From positions 1 through 39,171 of the IMG/VR virus record IMGVR_UViG_3300044911_003700: a stretch of DNA of 39,171 nucleotides, one strand, 5' to 3'. Position numbers and translations under genes: made by a program. Of the stretch, positions 38,018 through 39,171 are shown in pieces. The notes below the pieces were generated by a model. The model ran no database searches. It was not told the DNA's origin and saw nothing but the letters and a program-made list of their open reading frames with translations. This stretch comes from a virus. How positions within the stretch are numbered: the first letter of the stretch is position 1; the number at the start of each line of letters is the position of its first letter.

Positions 38018-38637
38018 TGCCTACAGCGTATTTATCGCCCTCGCAACTCAAGGAACTTACCGACGTATCGGTGAACCCTGGAGCGCCCCAGGATGGCTAC
38101 CCCCTGATCTGGAATAATGCGACCGCTAAATGGGAAGCTGGGACAGTTCCGAAGGTAAATGGGCTTAGATTCCCGGCTACTCAAGTAGGCAATTCAAATC
38201 CGAATACTTTGGATGATTATGAAGAGGGTACTTTTAATCCAACCTTTGTTGACGTTAATCCAGGGCTTGGTGTGGACTATCAATCCACTGGTTATGCTTA
38301 CGATTGGTCAATCGGTGGGTATACAAAAATAGGTGGTATTTGTACCTACTTTGGCTTTATTGGAATTACACAAAAGCCTGCTAGAGATTCGGGAAGATGG
38401 GTTTTTTTAAGCACTCCATTTATAGGTGATCCCTTAGTACTCACTCATGTAATGCCGAATAGTTTAAGTAGCTACGGTGGGTTGTGGTCTATAGGTACGG
38501 CAGAGCCTGTCACTAATGTCACTTACGCCTACCTATCAAAAGCCACTTCTTTTAGCGAAGGAACTTCACTGGTAACTTTGGCTGACCTTCAAGTTGGACT
38601 TCGAATATCGTTTTGTTTTTCCTACCGAGCGATTTGA
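38017..38637 (+). CDS. fibre-like protein with receptor-binding type C-terminus
   Basis: The GTG start (38017) follows GGAGGG. The 206-residue protein has an N-terminal connector (LKELTDVSVNPGAPQDGYPL), then FPATQVGNSNPNTLDDYEEG, the widespread motif just before receptor-binding or trimerising tips, and a beta-rich C-terminus (GGYTKIGGICTYFGFIGIT). Its base composition turns AT-rich after about 38160 with no HIP1 sites, a sign of recent domain exchange. It lies next to head genes, so it may be a head fibre or a second tail fibre. Confidence 0.75.
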   Translation: MPTAYLSPSQLKELTDVSVNPGAPQDGYPLIWNNATAKWEAGTVPKVNGLRFPATQVGNSNPNTLDDYEEGTFNPTFVDVNPGLGVDYQSTGYAYDWSIGGYTKIGGICTYFGFIGITQKPARDSGRWVFLSTPFIGDPLVLTHVMPNSLSSYGGLWSIGTAEPVTNVTYAYLSKATSFSEGTSLVTLADLQVGLRISFCFSYRAI

Positions 38638-38640
38638 AAA

Positions 38641-38874
38641 ATGGAAAAAACTATCGAAGTAATTCAAATTACTATCTCTCAAGGTCCAATATTAAATTGG
38701 CTAGAAAAGAGGGTTATTTCTGAAAATAATTTAATTATTGCGGAGCAACTTCATCGAAGAAGCTTTCTTATAGGGAATTCAATTCCAGAGGATACCCCTT
38801 CCTTGGTAATTGAAGTGGCTGAAGCACTAGCTAACCTAGACTGGCCAGTTACGCCCGAGAACCCAAGGCCATGA
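38641..38874 (+). CDS. small protein after the fibre gene
   Basis: The 77-residue product has an AT-rich coding sequence like the fibre tip before it. It is helical (PILNWLEKRVISENNLIIAE, then QLHRRSFLIGNSIPED) with a short acidic end. It may be a chaperone or part of the imported fibre segment. It overlaps the next gene by ATGA. Confidence 0.6.
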   Translation: MEKTIEVIQITISQGPILNWLEKRVISENNLIIAEQLHRRSFLIGNSIPEDTPSLVIEVAEALANLDWPVTPENPRP

Positions 38875-39171
38875 CCCAAGTCCTCCCCGCCGCCCTTGTC
38901 GCCCCCACCCGAGCTAGCCAAAGCGTTGGCTACCAGATCCGTGCGGTGGATGGCACGACCATTGCCACAGCCTTTACCACCACAGGGGTAGCGGAGGTGA
39001 CCAGCACCGGCTGTTACCGGGTAAATGGCGGTATCACCGCCCCGGACGATGGAGGGACGCTGGAGTGGTACTTGAATAATGCCGGTTCGCCGGGGACTTT
39101 CCTGAGTGCCGTAGCGATTGAACCGGCGCCCAACCAAGCAGACCAGGCCGCTGGCATCCGCGCCGCCCTGG
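38871..39171 (+). CDS. structural protein, 3' end cut by window edge
   Basis: The frame starts at the ATG of an ATGA overlap and stays open to the right edge (100 codons). It reads SVGYQIRAVDGTTIATAFTT, then GVAEVTSTGCYRVNGGITAP and LEWYLNNAGSPGTFLSAVAI, a beta-rich pattern of fibre or decoration proteins. HIP1-like codon usage returns here. The remainder lies outside the window. Confidence 0.65.
   Translation, partial: MTQVLPAALVAPTRASQSVGYQIRAVDGTTIATAFTTTGVAEVTSTGCYRVNGGITAPDDGGTLEWYLNNAGSPGTFLSAVAIEPAPNQADQAAGIRAAL

Noticed and set aside
1-39171. tRNA and rRNA genes
   Set aside because: I saw no convincing cloverleaf or rRNA sequence in the window by eye.

Overview
This window looks like part of the genome of a temperate contractile-tailed phage (myovirus) of a freshwater-type cyanobacterium. 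The host guess rests on the very dense HIP1 octamer GCGATCGC, which occurs all along the window and even forms a terminator stem, as is typical of cyanobacterial DNA. The phage call rests on baseplate genes (hub, spike, LysM-like, gp25-like, J and I proteins), tail fibres, portal, both terminase subunits and a large serine recombinase. Capsid, sheath, tube, tape-measure and endolysin genes were not found and presumably lie outside.

Layout. 1-13.9 kb (+): a tail/baseplate/fibre operon with overlapping start and stop codons, interrupted at 2.7-3.1 kb by a one-gene opposite-strand cassette with its own promoter. 13.9-17.0 kb (-): an operon of a MerR-like regulator, an unknown soluble protein and five predicted membrane proteins. 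17.0-21.7 kb (mostly +): small regulators, then a replication operon headed by a DUF4373-type initiator whose linker DNA carries AGATC repeats (possible origin). 21.7-24.3 kb: a metallophosphoesterase, the integrase, a 40-bp imperfect palindrome that is a good attP candidate, and a ribbon-helix-helix-like protein. 24.3-29.3 kb (-): the terminase module, with a mini-intein in the Walker A motif of the large subunit, plus five small genes upstream. 29.3-34.9 kb: accessory genes, including a small gene with a long structured leader, an XRE repressor with two matching operators, and a DinD-like protein with an HNH-like C-terminus. 34.9-39.2 kb (+): portal, an unknown 499-residue protein, and a fibre-like receptor-binding module cut by the right edge.

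How it fits together. The adjacent integrase, an intact attP-like palindrome and the terminase genes suggest the circular or virion form of the phage rather than an integrated prophage. The XRE repressor with two 16-bp operators is the best candidate for the lysogeny switch. Three recurring -10-type motifs (TAAAAT), and a 17-bp palindromic operator seen at two distant promoters, suggest phage-wide control of gene modules.

All functional calls come from reading protein motifs and DNA by eye. No database search was run. Many small genes remain unknown and are described only by what can be seen.
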